A stretch of 64,000 nt of DNA from CAZGMJ01 sp964526785 (GCA_964526785.1 CAZGMJ010000003.1:62001-126000), one strand, 5' to 3'. Positions 34,265-43,405 are shown, numbered from the stretch's first letter. The notes: generated by a model from the letters alone, not told the origin. Numbers and translations are program-made.

Positions 34265-35694
34265 CCGCCCTACCGCTGGTCTGCACGGCCGCGGCGTTGA
34301 TCGTATGCCTCGGCGCCTGCGTCGTCGGCCGCGAGTCGTTCAACGGCCCGGCGATCCGTCTGAGCACCGTCGCGACGCTCATCGCCCTGGCGGCCGTCTG
34401 CCCGGACGCTCTGCGCACCGGGCGCATCGGTCCGGTCGTGCTGCTGGCGGGCGTACTGCTGAGTTTCTGGCTCGGCGCCTGGCGCTGTATGTCACGCGCT
34501 TACGCCCCCGCCTCGGCGACGCTCTGGTCCGAGTTCGGCGGTCTCTGGCCGGCGCGCACCGTCGCCCGGGCCATTCTCTACGTCAGCCTCTTTCAATTCG
34601 TGTCCCTGGCCGCATGCTTCGCCGCGCCTCCGCTGCGGCGTCCCGCGGTCCTGCTGCGCCGTCTGGACCGCCCGGTCGGCCACGACCTCCGCGTCCCGCT
34701 CGTCTTCCTCGCGATCGCGGCGATGTTCGCCGTGCTGCTGATCCGAAGCGGTGGCTCGCCGTCCGGCCTGCTCGATATCCTCGCCGGCTCGCGCACCGCC
34801 TCGGCAAGCGCCCGACGAATCGGCCCGCTGATGCACGTCGTCTGGCTCGGCTACTGCGGCGTCGCGATCGGCCTGTCGGACCTGCTGCTGACCCGCCGCC
34901 CGCTGCGCATCCGTCTTATCCTGGCGTGCATCGTCGCGGCCGGAGCAATCGTCGTGCTCGCTGACGGCACGCGCCACCGCCTGCTCTACGTCTTCGGCCC
35001 GCCCTGCCTGATCCTGCTGCACCTGTCCGTCGCCCGCGGCCGCCGCTACCGCTGGATCCTCCCGGCCGCGGTCCTGTTCTGCGTCGCCGCGTACCAGGGC
35101 CAGTCGCTCTGCCGCGACACCGGCTGGCGCACGCTCGCGTCGCACGACCGCCGCGACCTGCTGCACCTCAGCGGCACCGACCAGTTCCAGCCGCTGCTCT
35201 ACGCCCTCGAGCTAATGGGCGCACGCGGCCGCCACCTCCACACGCCCGCCTGGCCGTTCTTCCTGACGCACTGGGTCCCGCGCCGCCTCTGGCCCGCCAA
35301 GCCGCACCAGCCCGCCCTCGAGCTGTTCAGCCGCACCCGCACAGGCGCCGCCGAGCTCGCCGTCCGCAACGCCACTCCCTCGCTTCTCGGCCAGTACCAC
35401 ATCAACTGGGGCGTCTTCGGCGTCGCGTGGATCGCATTGTGCATGGGCCTGGCCGCCGGCCTCCTCGACCGCCTCGCACGCGACGGACCGCTCACGGACG
35501 CACCATTCGCATGGACCCTGCTCGGCATGCTCTGGGCCTTCCTCGCCGCGTCCTTTCGCGCCCTGAGCCCCCAGTACCTCCTCATGCCGCTGCTCGCGGC
35601 CGGCGCCGCCGAAATCCACCACCACGCCGCAACAAAATTCGCACCCAAAAACCCGAAAAAACAGAAGACGCCGACAGGAAAGAAAACAGCGTGA
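34240..35694 (+). CDS. Wzy-like polymerase membrane protein
   Basis: 484 residues from ATG 34240. About ten to twelve hydrophobic segments and a periplasmic-type loop near 310-380 (THWVPRRLWPAKPHQPALELF). It lacks a recognisable ligase loop but sits between a flippase and glycosyltransferases, as Wzy does. The C-terminal tail is Lys-rich (KFAPKNPKKQKTPTGKK). It is one of the most GC-rich genes in the window (43 of 60 bases G or C in 34981-35040). The longer open frame beginning near 33385 is an artefact of high GC overlapping wzx. Assignment as polymerase is by context and topology. Confidence 0.65.
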   Translation: MSLYRNNLTALPLVCTAAALIVCLGACVVGRESFNGPAIRLSTVATLIALAAVCPDALRTGRIGPVVLLAGVLLSFWLGAWRCMSRAYAPASATLWSEFGGLWPARTVARAILYVSLFQFVSLAACFAAPPLRRPAVLLRRLDRPVGHDLRVPLVFLAIAAMFAVLLIRSGGSPSGLLDILAGSRTASASARRIGPLMHVVWLGYCGVAIGLSDLLLTRRPLRIRLILACIVAAGAIVVLADGTRHRLLYVFGPPCLILLHLSVARGRRYRWILPAAVLFCVAAYQGQSLCRDTGWRTLASHDRRDLLHLSGTDQFQPLLYALELMGARGRHLHTPAWPFFLTHWVPRRLWPAKPHQPALELFSRTRTGAAELAVRNATPSLLGQYHINWGVFGVAWIALCMGLAAGLLDRLARDGPLTDAPFAWTLLGMLWAFLAASFRALSPQYLLMPLLAAGAAEIHHHAATKFAPKNPKKQKTPTGKKTA

Positions 35695-36791
35695 ATATCG
35701 CGTGCATCGCAGCAACCCGCTCCTTCCACCACCGCCAGATCGGCGGGACAGACGCGTTCTTCAGGAGAATCGCACGCAGGCTTGCGGGAAGCGGACACCG
35801 GGTTACGTTTATGTATTATCCCGCTGCAGAGCCGCGCCGTGCAACACAGCCGGCGGGCATAGATGTCTGCTATTATGAATCTTTTGAACAAATGCTCCGC
35901 GCACTTGACAATTTCGATGGATCAGTTCTGATTAATGCCATAAGAGCGTCAGATCGCTTGCAGTGGATTCATTTTCGTCACCGTCACCGCAAGCGGCTTC
36001 GGTTCTTCATGGTCTATTCCCTGTTTCCCGATACCGCCTATGGCCGCCTCAGGCATTTTCTGGAAACCAGACTTTATCCCTGCAATGGCGGCTGCATTTG
36101 CATGTCCGGCCGGATTGCGAACTACCTCGGCGAGCGCCACCGTCGGGCCCGTGCACTACTGCCGCCTGTTCCGCATGAGTACTTTCGCCGGCCAACGGAA
36201 AAGTCGCTCACCGGGTCCATCGTAGTCGCCTACATCGGCCGATTGGAACTGGGAAAAGGGGCTATGGAAGCTATAGATATTCTCGAACACCTGTGCCGCC
36301 GTGAGGATATTGACGCTCGCGTTCACGCCTATGCTTTTGACGGCGACGAAAGCGCCGAACCTCTGCGAGAACGCCTTTCCAAGAACAACCGGATCACCTG
36401 CCATGAAACGGTACATCAAGGATGGAATCCGCGTGTCGAGCAGCAAATGGCCGAAGTGCTGGGCGATATCGATGTTTTGCTACTACCCTATCGTCGCGTC
36501 AGTTCGTCCATTGATACGCCCCTGCTGCTCTTGGAAGGCATGGCGAGTCTGTGCTGCTGCATCACCCGAGGCGGCGGAGACATACCTGAGGTCTATGGCG
36601 AAAGTCCGTTTCTCATTGCAGGGCGCGGGCACGACGAGTTCGTGGCCGAGGCATGCGACGTCATCACTGGTGGCGGACGATCCATGATCGCCAAAGAGCG
36701 AGAACGGTTGGTACAGAGGAGGAACGCCCTGAAGTTCGATGTCTCAACCACGGCAGACAGACTCATTCGCATTCTGGAGGAGCCGCAATGA
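35691..36791 (+). CDS. Glycosyltransferase, family 1 (GT-B)
   Basis: 366 residues, GTG start at 35691 overlapping the previous stop (GTGA). Features: an N-domain with an early HHRQIGGTDAFFRRIARRLA and GHRVTF, SGRIANYLGERHRRAR in the middle, then YIGRLELGKGAMEAIDIL and a C-terminal LLLPYRRVSSSIDTPLLLLE with EGMASLCCCITRGGGDIPEV, where family-1 enzymes keep the E-x7-E motif (here weakly). It transfers a sugar from a nucleotide donor onto the lipid-linked repeat in the cytoplasm. GC drops abruptly at this gene relative to the one before. Confidence 0.75.
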   Translation: MNIACIAATRSFHHRQIGGTDAFFRRIARRLAGSGHRVTFMYYPAAEPRRATQPAGIDVCYYESFEQMLRALDNFDGSVLINAIRASDRLQWIHFRHRHRKRLRFFMVYSLFPDTAYGRLRHFLETRLYPCNGGCICMSGRIANYLGERHRRARALLPPVPHEYFRRPTEKSLTGSIVVAYIGRLELGKGAMEAIDILEHLCRREDIDARVHAYAFDGDESAEPLRERLSKNNRITCHETVHQGWNPRVEQQMAEVLGDIDVLLLPYRRVSSSIDTPLLLLEGMASLCCCITRGGGDIPEVYGESPFLIAGRGHDEFVAEACDVITGGGRSMIAKERERLVQRRNALKFDVSTTADRLIRILEEPQ

Positions 36792-38215
36792 GAGAAGGGA
36801 TCAACCCAAAAACAGGCGAACTGGCAGAAGTGCTCCGAGCTGTGCTGTCGGCACTGAGTGAGACGGCGGTTCCCTTCTGCATATTGCGCAATTATGAGCA
36901 TCTGCCCGATTACACAACGCACGACGTGGACATCCTGATAGCACTCGGACGATTGAAGCAGGCGAGAGAAACTGTTCGGCGGGCTGCGAGTGGTTGTGGC
37001 TGGAGGTTGGCTGCGGAAAAATGCGGAAGAGTAGAAACAAGTATGTACTTCTATTGCGACAGTTCGGAGACAGTCCAGTACCTGACGTTCGATTTGGTTA
37101 CTGATCTGCGGTGGGGTTGGATGCCTACGGTGAATGTGTCGCACATCTTTGAGACATGTCGAATTTACAACGGTATTCCTGTAGCGTCAGGCGGTTGCGA
37201 TGCTGCTATGCGTTTGGCGAAAGCCTTGCTCAGAGGATTGCCGATCAAGAGCAAAGCCCGCCGGAAGATCCGGGATGGTGCCCGCTCCGGCCCAGCCGAT
37301 TTCCTCAGAACTTTCAATGGTTTTGTCGATCCCGCCCTCGCATCGGAGATTCTGAGCCTTTGTCAGAACGGTGACTTCGAGCAACTCGCGAGCCTGCGCA
37401 GGCGGTTGTGCCTGAGCGTGTTCAAGAACGCGCATTGCAGGCAGTTCCTGCAAAACTCCGCACGATTGTGTGGGTACACATACGATCGAGCAATGCGACA
37501 TCGAGCACCCCTTGGAGTATGCGTAGCCTTTCTTGGCCCGGACGGAGCCGGTAAAACCACACTCACAAGATCATTGGCACAACACGAGGGCATCCTCTTC
37601 TGGCGAGGATGTCGGATATACCACCATGAATTCGGGATACTGCCGCGGTTGAGGAACGTCGCCAAGCCCCTTGTATCTCTATGGCCCAACAAAAGAAGGC
37701 GATTTGAAATGCAGGGCCAAACGGATGAGCCGAACGGCCCGCTCAAATCGTTGGTGAATCTGGCGTATTACAGCATCGACTACGCCGCTGGTCGCCTCGT
37801 GCTTTGGCGACTACGCCGTACGGGCAGGCTTGTACTATTCGATCGCTATTTCTACGACGCGTATTTCCAGCAAGGGTACCGGAATACGCCGCGATGGCTG
37901 ATCGATGTCTTCGCGCTGTTCGTGCCGAAACCGGATGTGGTGATTGTACTGCAGGCGAATGCAAGAGATATTCACAGAAGAAAACCCGAGCTGTCAGTTA
38001 GGGAATTGGAGAGACAGTTGGCCGTGGCTGGAGAACTGCAGGAAAGACTCAGTGGTCGAGTTCCGGTGGTCGCTGTCAGGACAAACGCATCGCACGAATC
38101 GTCAAGGCGAGAGATTTGCACAGCTATTCTGCATGCACTTGCGCGCAGGAATTATGACCGTGATGGACGCACCGTTGCACATGATGCTGCCCCTGCGATG
38201 GAGTCATCCCAATGA
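36788..38215 (+). CDS. Fusion of nucleotidyltransferase-like and thymidylate kinase-like domains
   Basis: 475 residues from ATG 36788, which has GGAGGA upstream and overlaps the previous stop. The N-terminal half (about 20-150) has FCILRNYEHLPDYTTHDVDI, a nucleotidyltransferase-like strand-loop with an acidic pair. The C-terminal half has a P-loop LGPDGAGKTTLTRSLA (about 250), VLFDRYFYDAYFQQGYRN and the tail of thymidylate-kinase-like proteins. Such kinase-like proteins are often found in polysaccharide loci and may phosphorylate a glycan or its precursor rather than dTMP. The pairing with a nucleotidyltransferase domain is less usual. Function is inferred from domains and context. Confidence 0.65.
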   Translation: MREGINPKTGELAEVLRAVLSALSETAVPFCILRNYEHLPDYTTHDVDILIALGRLKQARETVRRAASGCGWRLAAEKCGRVETSMYFYCDSSETVQYLTFDLVTDLRWGWMPTVNVSHIFETCRIYNGIPVASGGCDAAMRLAKALLRGLPIKSKARRKIRDGARSGPADFLRTFNGFVDPALASEILSLCQNGDFEQLASLRRRLCLSVFKNAHCRQFLQNSARLCGYTYDRAMRHRAPLGVCVAFLGPDGAGKTTLTRSLAQHEGILFWRGCRIYHHEFGILPRLRNVAKPLVSLWPNKRRRFEMQGQTDEPNGPLKSLVNLAYYSIDYAAGRLVLWRLRRTGRLVLFDRYFYDAYFQQGYRNTPRWLIDVFALFVPKPDVVIVLQANARDIHRRKPELSVRELERQLAVAGELQERLSGRVPVVAVRTNASHESSRREICTAILHALARRNYDRDGRTVAHDAAPAMESSQ

Positions 38216-39405
38216 GAATATGTCATGCGACCAACTCACTGACGCGTACGGGCGGCGGCACAGCACAGGTGGTCTGGGCTCTGGCATCAAAGCAGGCTCA
38301 CCTGGGTGACAGTGTCCGCGTTCTGGGGCTTGCCGATCCGTACGACCACATCGACCATCCGGCCGAATGCCTCATGAGATATGACGTGGAAGTCTTCGAG
38401 AGAAGTGGGCCGCATCGCCTCGGCTGGTCTGCATCTCTGCACGGCCGGATGCTCGGCTCACAGTTCATCGACACCACAGATGTGGTGCACCAGCACGGGA
38501 TATGGTCGATGCTTTCACACAGCGTGTCCCGTTTCAGCGGGACATCCGGCAAGCCGGTCATTATTTCCGTACACGGCATGCTTGGGCCGACGGCGATGAA
38601 GACAGGACGTATCCGCAAACGGATCTTCAGGGCGCTGGTCGAACGAGGCAATCTGACCGGCGCTTCCTGCCTTCACGCATTAAATGTCCAGGAGGCGGAG
38701 AACATGCGGCGCTATGGGCTCGATAATCCGGTTGCGGTAATTCCAAACGGCGTCGATATACACCGCCGGGGGAAGTTGGCTGACAGAGAAGCATTTTACG
38801 CGTTGTGTCCCGAGGCTCGCCGGCGGCGGTGTATCTTGTATCTATCCAGACTGCATCGGCTCAAGGGCCTCTATGAAATGATCGACGGATGGGCGAGCGT
38901 GCCCCGGCGTCTCCGCCGCAATTGGCTGCTGATCGTGGCAGGCGGCGGCTCGAAGCGTTTGGTCGGTCGTCTTGTTTGTCGGGATCTGCGGTCCGATCCG
39001 GGTTCCGGCGTGCGGTTTGTGGGCCCGCTGTACGGGCGCGAGAAACGGGCGGCGTTGTCGGCCGTCGATGCGTTCGTGCTGCCGTCGCTGAGCGAGGGCT
39101 TTCCCATGGCCCTGCTGGAGGCGATGGCGGCGGGCCTGCCCGCGATCGCAACCAGGGCGTGCAACTTCCCTGCGATCGAGCGGTGCCAGGCGGGTTGGGT
39201 GGCCGAAACGACGATTCGGTCCATCGCGCGGGCATTCGAGGATTGCCTGTCGCTGTCCGACGTGCAGCGCCGCCGAATGGGGCGAAACGGACGGAATCTC
39301 GTGCGGCGCCGGTACACATGGGACGCGGCCGCGGGGCGGATGCGCCGAGTGTATGCGTGGCTGCTGGGCGAGGGGCCCCGGCCGGAAAGCGTGGTGTTGC
39401 CATGA
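38212..39405 (+). CDS. Glycosyltransferase, family 4-like (GT-B)
   Basis: 397 residues, ATGA overlap with the previous gene. The N-terminal half starts ICHATNSLTRTGGGTAQVVW and has VHQHGIWSM and KPVIISVHGMLG. The C-terminal nucleotide-sugar half has VIPNGVDI, ILYLSRLHRLKGLYEMIDGW, VLPSLSEGFPMALLEAMAAG and LPAIATRACNFP, including the family E-x7-E region. Cytoplasmic sugar transfer within the exopolysaccharide cluster. Confidence 0.88.
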   Translation: MRICHATNSLTRTGGGTAQVVWALASKQAHLGDSVRVLGLADPYDHIDHPAECLMRYDVEVFERSGPHRLGWSASLHGRMLGSQFIDTTDVVHQHGIWSMLSHSVSRFSGTSGKPVIISVHGMLGPTAMKTGRIRKRIFRALVERGNLTGASCLHALNVQEAENMRRYGLDNPVAVIPNGVDIHRRGKLADREAFYALCPEARRRRCILYLSRLHRLKGLYEMIDGWASVPRRLRRNWLLIVAGGGSKRLVGRLVCRDLRSDPGSGVRFVGPLYGREKRAALSAVDAFVLPSLSEGFPMALLEAMAAGLPAIATRACNFPAIERCQAGWVAETTIRSIARAFEDCLSLSDVQRRRMGRNGRNLVRRRYTWDAAAGRMRRVYAWLLGEGPRPESVVLP

Positions 39406-40079
39406 AGTGGTTGGAAAAACGAACGAACGCCGGAGACGATGCGAACCGCCCTGCGTGCGAGCGGCGGATGCAGGGACGCCAGGCGTCCGCGATCGATGTC
39501 GCGGCCGAGTATGAGCCGATCCAGCGTTCGCAACTGCCGGTGCGCGTTAAGCTCTTGATGGCGTTGTGGCGCGTGATCGAGTGCACGGCGTTTGGTCTGT
39601 CTCCTGGGTATCTGGTTTTCTGGCGTCGTTTTTTACTTCGTTGTTTCGGCGGACGGATCGCTTCGACGGCATCGGTTCGTCGTACGTCGCGGATCGCGTG
39701 TCCGTGGAACCTGACGATGGGTCCGCAGTCGTCGCTGGGCGAGCGGTCGCGGGCCTGCTGCCTTGCGCCGATCGTCATCGGCGAGCGGGCGTGCGTCGGG
39801 GCGGACGTCTTTCTGCTGACCGGGGGGCACGACCCCCGCGACCCCGCCTTCGGACTGACGCGCCGGCCGATCGTCGTCGGACCGGGCGCGTGGCTGGCGA
39901 CGCGATGCACGGTCCTGCCGGGCGTGCGCATCGGAGCGTTGTGCGTGATCGGGGCCGGGGCGGTCGTCTCCCGCGATACGCCCGAGCGAACCGTCTGTGC
40001 GGGAAACCCGTGCAGAGTCGTCGGACTGCGCCGATGGAGGGACGCGAGCGATGGTCTCGGTCTGCATTCTGACGCTTAA
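39402..40079 (+). CDS. Left-handed beta-helix acyltransferase (WcaF/hexapeptide type)
   Basis: 225 residues, ATG 39402 in an ATGA overlap. After a basic helical N-terminus (about 50-85, ALWRVIECTAFG), hexapeptide repeats appear: GPQSSLGERSRACCLAPIVI, IGERACVGADVFLLTGGHDP and the PIVVGPGAWLATRCTVLPGV, IGALCVIGAGAVVSRDTPER pair. It resembles colanic-acid acetyltransferase WcaF, which acetylates sugars of the polymer. The longer open frame upstream overlaps the previous gene and is not used. It overlaps the next gene by 29 bases. Confidence 0.8.
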   Translation: MKWLEKRTNAGDDANRPACERRMQGRQASAIDVAAEYEPIQRSQLPVRVKLLMALWRVIECTAFGLSPGYLVFWRRFLLRCFGGRIASTASVRRTSRIACPWNLTMGPQSSLGERSRACCLAPIVIGERACVGADVFLLTGGHDPRDPAFGLTRRPIVVGPGAWLATRCTVLPGVRIGALCVIGAGAVVSRDTPERTVCAGNPCRVVGLRRWRDASDGLGLHSDA

Positions 40080-40929
40080 CGAGCAGCGGGACCTGCCGGG
40101 GTGCCTGGCGGCGGCGGCATGGTCGGACGACGTGGTCGTGTTCGATTCGGGCAGTACGGACGGCACGGCGGCAATCGCACGGGCCGCGGGTGCGCGCCTC
40201 TTCGTCCGGCCGTTCGACAACTACGCCGACCAGCGAAACGCCGCACTCAACGACGTGCCCTACCGCCACGAGTGGGTCCTGATGGCGGACGCCGACGAAC
40301 GCTGGCCGGTCGCGATCTTCGACGAGATCCGCAGCGTGCTGGCCCGGCCGGAAAGCCGCGGGCTGTGCATCGGGCACTTCCGCAGGATCGACGTCGTCGC
40401 CGGCCGCCGACTGCGACGCAGCACGGGCTATCCGACGTGGACCGGCAGGCTGCTGCGACGTGGACGCGTGCGGATCGAACGCCGGATCAACGAGCAGTAC
40501 CGCACCGACGGCGGCAAGGCCTTCTTCCGCAGCCACTTCGTGCACTACCCGCTGAGCAAGGGCGTCGAGCACTGGATCGCACGCCACAACCGCTACTCCT
40601 CCATGGAGGCCGAGGCGATCGCCCAGCGGGTCGATGCGGGCGTGCCGTGGCGCGGGCTGCTCTCGCGCGACCCCACCCGCCGCCGCCGTGCGCTCAAACG
40701 CCTGGCGTACCGCATGCCATGTCGGCCGCTGCTGGCGTTCGCGTACCTCTACGTGCTCCGGCTTGGATTGCTCGACGGCAGGCCCGGCCTGATGTACTGC
40801 CGAATGCGGGCCATGTACGAACGCATGATCGATCTCAAGCTCCGCGAAATCCGCACCGAACGCGGACGTGCCGCCGCGAATCAAGAACGCAGCAAGGCGG
40901 CCTATGCGGCCCAGGGCGACAGGCAATAG
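40051..40929 (+). CDS. Glycosyltransferase, family 2 (GT-A)
   Basis: 292 residues from ATG 40051, which has GGAGGG upstream. It opens VSVCILTLNEQRDLPGCLAA and has the nucleotide-sugar motif VLMADADERWP (the DxD-type), followed by a C-terminal HWIARHNRYSSMEAEAIAQR and helical end as in LPS-type family 2 transferases (WaaE/KdtX-like). Transfers a sugar in the cytoplasm. Confidence 0.88.
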   Translation: MVSVCILTLNEQRDLPGCLAAAAWSDDVVVFDSGSTDGTAAIARAAGARLFVRPFDNYADQRNAALNDVPYRHEWVLMADADERWPVAIFDEIRSVLARPESRGLCIGHFRRIDVVAGRRLRRSTGYPTWTGRLLRRGRVRIERRINEQYRTDGGKAFFRSHFVHYPLSKGVEHWIARHNRYSSMEAEAIAQRVDAGVPWRGLLSRDPTRRRRALKRLAYRMPCRPLLAFAYLYVLRLGLLDGRPGLMYCRMRAMYERMIDLKLREIRTERGRAAANQERSKAAYAAQGDRQ

Positions 40930-40997
40930 ATGACACCACGTTCAGCCGGGCAGCGCCTGCATTCGAACCGGCCAGACCCGGCTGATCTTTAGAACCG

Positions 40998-42494
40998 ATG
41001 CGAATCCTCCTGATCAATCAATACTACCCGCCCGATACCGCCGCGACGGGCCAGCTCCTCAGCGACGTCGCCGCCGCCCTCGCACGCGCCGGCCACCAGG
41101 TGCACGTGCTCTGCAGCACAGCTTCATACGACGGACGCAAGAGCGTGAGCGAACAGGTGCAACCGGACCGCAAGAACCCGCCCCACTCGAACCGGCTTGC
41201 CTCGATGCACGCCGAAGCCGCACGAGGCCGGGTGAGCCGCAGGTCCCCGGGGGTGAAAGACTCCCACCGACCGCGCCCCGCCGACGCGGCCGGCCGTATG
41301 CCCACGCAACGACCCTGCGCCGCACAGGACAATCAATCGAAAGATCGCAGCGAATCCCAAGGCTGCGTTCACGTTCACCGCGTCACAGCGACCAACCTGG
41401 GCAACGCCACGCTAGCCGGACGGCTGCTCGACTACGCGTCCTTCTTCCTGTTCGCGACCATCCGCGCGGTCCGGCTCGGGCGCATGGACGTGTGCATCGC
41501 ACTAACCACCCCGCCGTATATAGGTCTCATCGGCTCGCTGCTCAAACGCACCCGCGGCACGCGACTGGTCCTGTGGACCATGGATCTGTACCCGGAAATC
41601 GCCGCCGCCTGCGCGATCGTCCGCAGCAGCAGTCTGACATATCGAGCCTGTGCCGCTCTCAGCAGGTGTCTCTACTACCAGGCATCGGCGATCATCTCTC
41701 TCGGCCAGTGCATGACCGCCAGGCTGATCGAGGCCGGAGTCAACCCGCACAAAATCGTGGCCGTCGACAACTGGGCGCCGGGCGAATGCGTCACACCGAT
41801 CGACCGTGCCGACTCCCGCCTTCGCCGCGGCCTCGGACTCAACGGCCAGTTCACCATCATGCACGCCGGCAACTTCGGAGCCGGCCATCACCTGCATACG
41901 CTCACCCGAAGCCTCGCACAAATCGACCGCAGCAGAAACTGGCGCATCGTCTTTGCAGGCAACACCAGAAGCCGCGACCGCTTCGCCCGGCTGGCATCGG
42001 CATCGAACCTCACAGGCGTCCGCCTGACGCCGCCGGTTCCGCTCGACCGGCTCAGCGACTCACTGGCCGCCGGGGACGTCCACGTTGTATCGCAGAAAGA
42101 AGGAACCCAGGGATTGCTCGTACCCAGCAAGATCTACGGTCTCATGGCCGCCGGCCGGCCTATCCTCTTCATCGGCCCGGCTGAAACCGAAGCCGCCCGC
42201 CTCGTGCGCAGCAGCCGCTGCGGCCTCGTCATCCGTCCCGGCGATCTCGTCGCCACAGAAACTGCCCTGCGACGTTTGGCAGAAGACCTGTCGCACCGCA
42301 GGACCATGGGCGCCAACGCTCGCGCGTATTACCTCCGCCATCTCGGCCGTGACCGCAGCGTCCGCCGGATCGTCCGCCTCATCGAGCGTGTCGCCCTCCC
42401 GGCCGCATCGCCTCTGTCAGAAGCTGTCGATCCTACTGATTCGTCGCCTCCTCCGACCCCGCCTCGGCGGCAACTCCACAAGCCCCATCCCTAA
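40998..42494 (+). CDS. WcaI-like glycosyltransferase (family 4) with a ~70-residue insertion
   Basis: 498 residues. It starts MRILLINQYYPPDTAATGQL and has the WcaI/colanic-acid type motifs: LAGRLLDYASFF, LTTPPYIGLIGSLLKRT, LVLWTMDLYPEIA, then the C-domain with IMHAGNFGAGHHLHTL, QKEGTQGLLVPSKIYGLMAA and ILFIGPAETEAARLVR. Residues 48-121 are a hydrophilic Arg/Ser/Pro/Gln-rich stretch between STASYDG and CVHVHRV that does not occur in family members as I know them. The 3' end overlaps the convergent response regulator by 78 bases. Last gene of the cluster. Confidence 0.85.
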   Translation: MRILLINQYYPPDTAATGQLLSDVAAALARAGHQVHVLCSTASYDGRKSVSEQVQPDRKNPPHSNRLASMHAEAARGRVSRRSPGVKDSHRPRPADAAGRMPTQRPCAAQDNQSKDRSESQGCVHVHRVTATNLGNATLAGRLLDYASFFLFATIRAVRLGRMDVCIALTTPPYIGLIGSLLKRTRGTRLVLWTMDLYPEIAAACAIVRSSSLTYRACAALSRCLYYQASAIISLGQCMTARLIEAGVNPHKIVAVDNWAPGECVTPIDRADSRLRRGLGLNGQFTIMHAGNFGAGHHLHTLTRSLAQIDRSRNWRIVFAGNTRSRDRFARLASASNLTGVRLTPPVPLDRLSDSLAAGDVHVVSQKEGTQGLLVPSKIYGLMAAGRPILFIGPAETEAARLVRSSRCGLVIRPGDLVATETALRRLAEDLSHRRTMGANARAYYLRHLGRDRSVRRIVRLIERVALPAASPLSEAVDPTDSSPPPTPPRRQLHKPHP

Positions 42495-43064
42495 AGCCCG
42501 CTTCATCAAATCGATCGGGTTGTCAACGCCCAGTTTCCGCATAATATGACTGCGATGCACCTCCACGGTCCGAACGGACCGATGCAGGAGATGCGCGATT
42601 TCCTTGTTGCTCTTGGCCTCGACGACCAGCCCGAGAATCCGCCGCTCGCTCTTGGTCAAGGGCGTCCCCGCCCAGCGTTCCGGATCGTCGCACTGCTCGA
42701 GAATCGATCGGACTTTCCGTTCGAACTCCTCCTCATCGAACGGCTTCTCCATTAGATCCTCGGCCCCCGCCTTCACTGCCGCCACCACGGTCGGTATGTC
42801 CGGCTCGGCGGTAACGACCAGTACCGGCAGCCAGGGCGCGATCGCCTTGGCCCTGATAAGCAGACTGTCGCCGTTAAGATCGGGAGTGTGAACATCTGTG
42901 ATCAGCAGATCGCAATGCTCGCTGTCAAGTTGTTTTAAACACTCATGCCCTTGCAAAAAGCAACGCAGATCCGCGTTAAGACGATCACAGACGCGCTTGG
43001 CGGCTTTGCAAATCAGGGGCTCGGTATCGAGAAGAAAAATACACCTCGGCCCGTTGCTCTCCAT
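42417..43064 (-). CDS. LuxR-family (FixJ-like) response regulator
   Basis: 215 residues from ATG 43064. The receiver domain starts CIFLLDTEPLI (the second acidic residue of the usual pair is Thr), has the phosphoacceptor Asp57 in LLITDVHTPD, VLVVTAEP and MEKPFD (the KP switch residue). The helix-turn-helix part is LTKSERRILGLVVEAKSNKE, RSVRTVEVHRSHIMRKLG. It would activate transcription on phosphorylation. No cognate histidine kinase is nearby, and a CheX-type phosphatase occurs 40 kb away. It ends convergently with the exopolysaccharide operon, which it may regulate (inference). The tail is Arg-rich. Confidence 0.9.
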   Translation of the reverse strand: MESNGPRCIFLLDTEPLICKAAKRVCDRLNADLRCFLQGHECLKQLDSEHCDLLITDVHTPDLNGDSLLIRAKAIAPWLPVLVVTAEPDIPTVVAAVKAGAEDLMEKPFDEEEFERKVRSILEQCDDPERWAGTPLTKSERRILGLVVEAKSNKEIAHLLHRSVRTVEVHRSHIMRKLGVDNPIDLMKRALGMGLVELPPRRGRRRRRISRIDSF

Positions 43065-43376
43065 CACCCTACGATTCCTTTCCCTGCAGGAACGCCTGTC
43101 GAGCGCGTCGTCCGAGCGGATGCCGACAGATGATCATATCAGACACAACTAGTCGGATACCGGTCTCTTGAATAACCGCCGCACTCGAAATGCTTCCCGT
43201 TCACTCCTCCAGTTTTTTTCATCATCCTCACAACAGTCGTATTCGCAACAGTCTCCTTTCCTGTCGATCCTCTGCTACGAATACCGGCACAGTTTCCTGT
43301 GCACTACTCAATCAGCTTATCACATTCAGAACTTGTCGTCAAGAGCAAAGCATAGGATTTTGCTGCCCAAATGCAG

Positions 43377-43405
43377 TTGCAAAATACATAGCATATTGCT
43401 ATGAT
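43377..43405 (+). promoter_or_regulatory. Strong sigma70-like promoter for the PQQ-propeller genes
   Basis: TTGCAA (43377-43382), 17-base spacer, TATGAT (43400-43405), 93 bases before the start codon at 43498. Confidence 0.7.
43387..43403. promoter_or_regulatory. Palindrome overlapping the -10: possible operator
   Basis: CATAGCA-TAT-TGCTATG is a perfect seven-base-pair palindrome that covers the promoter spacer and -10. A dimeric repressor bound here would block the polymerase. Confidence 0.5.

Noticed and set aside
34240..35694. Exosortase
   Set aside because: Considered because of the PEP-CTERM protein, but the sequence lacks exosortase Cys/Arg/His motifs and fits a polymerase-like membrane protein better.
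41140..41360. Group II intron or other mobile element remnant in the WcaI-like gene
   Set aside because: The insert keeps the reading frame and shows no reverse transcriptase or intron boundary motif, so it is reported only as an insertion.
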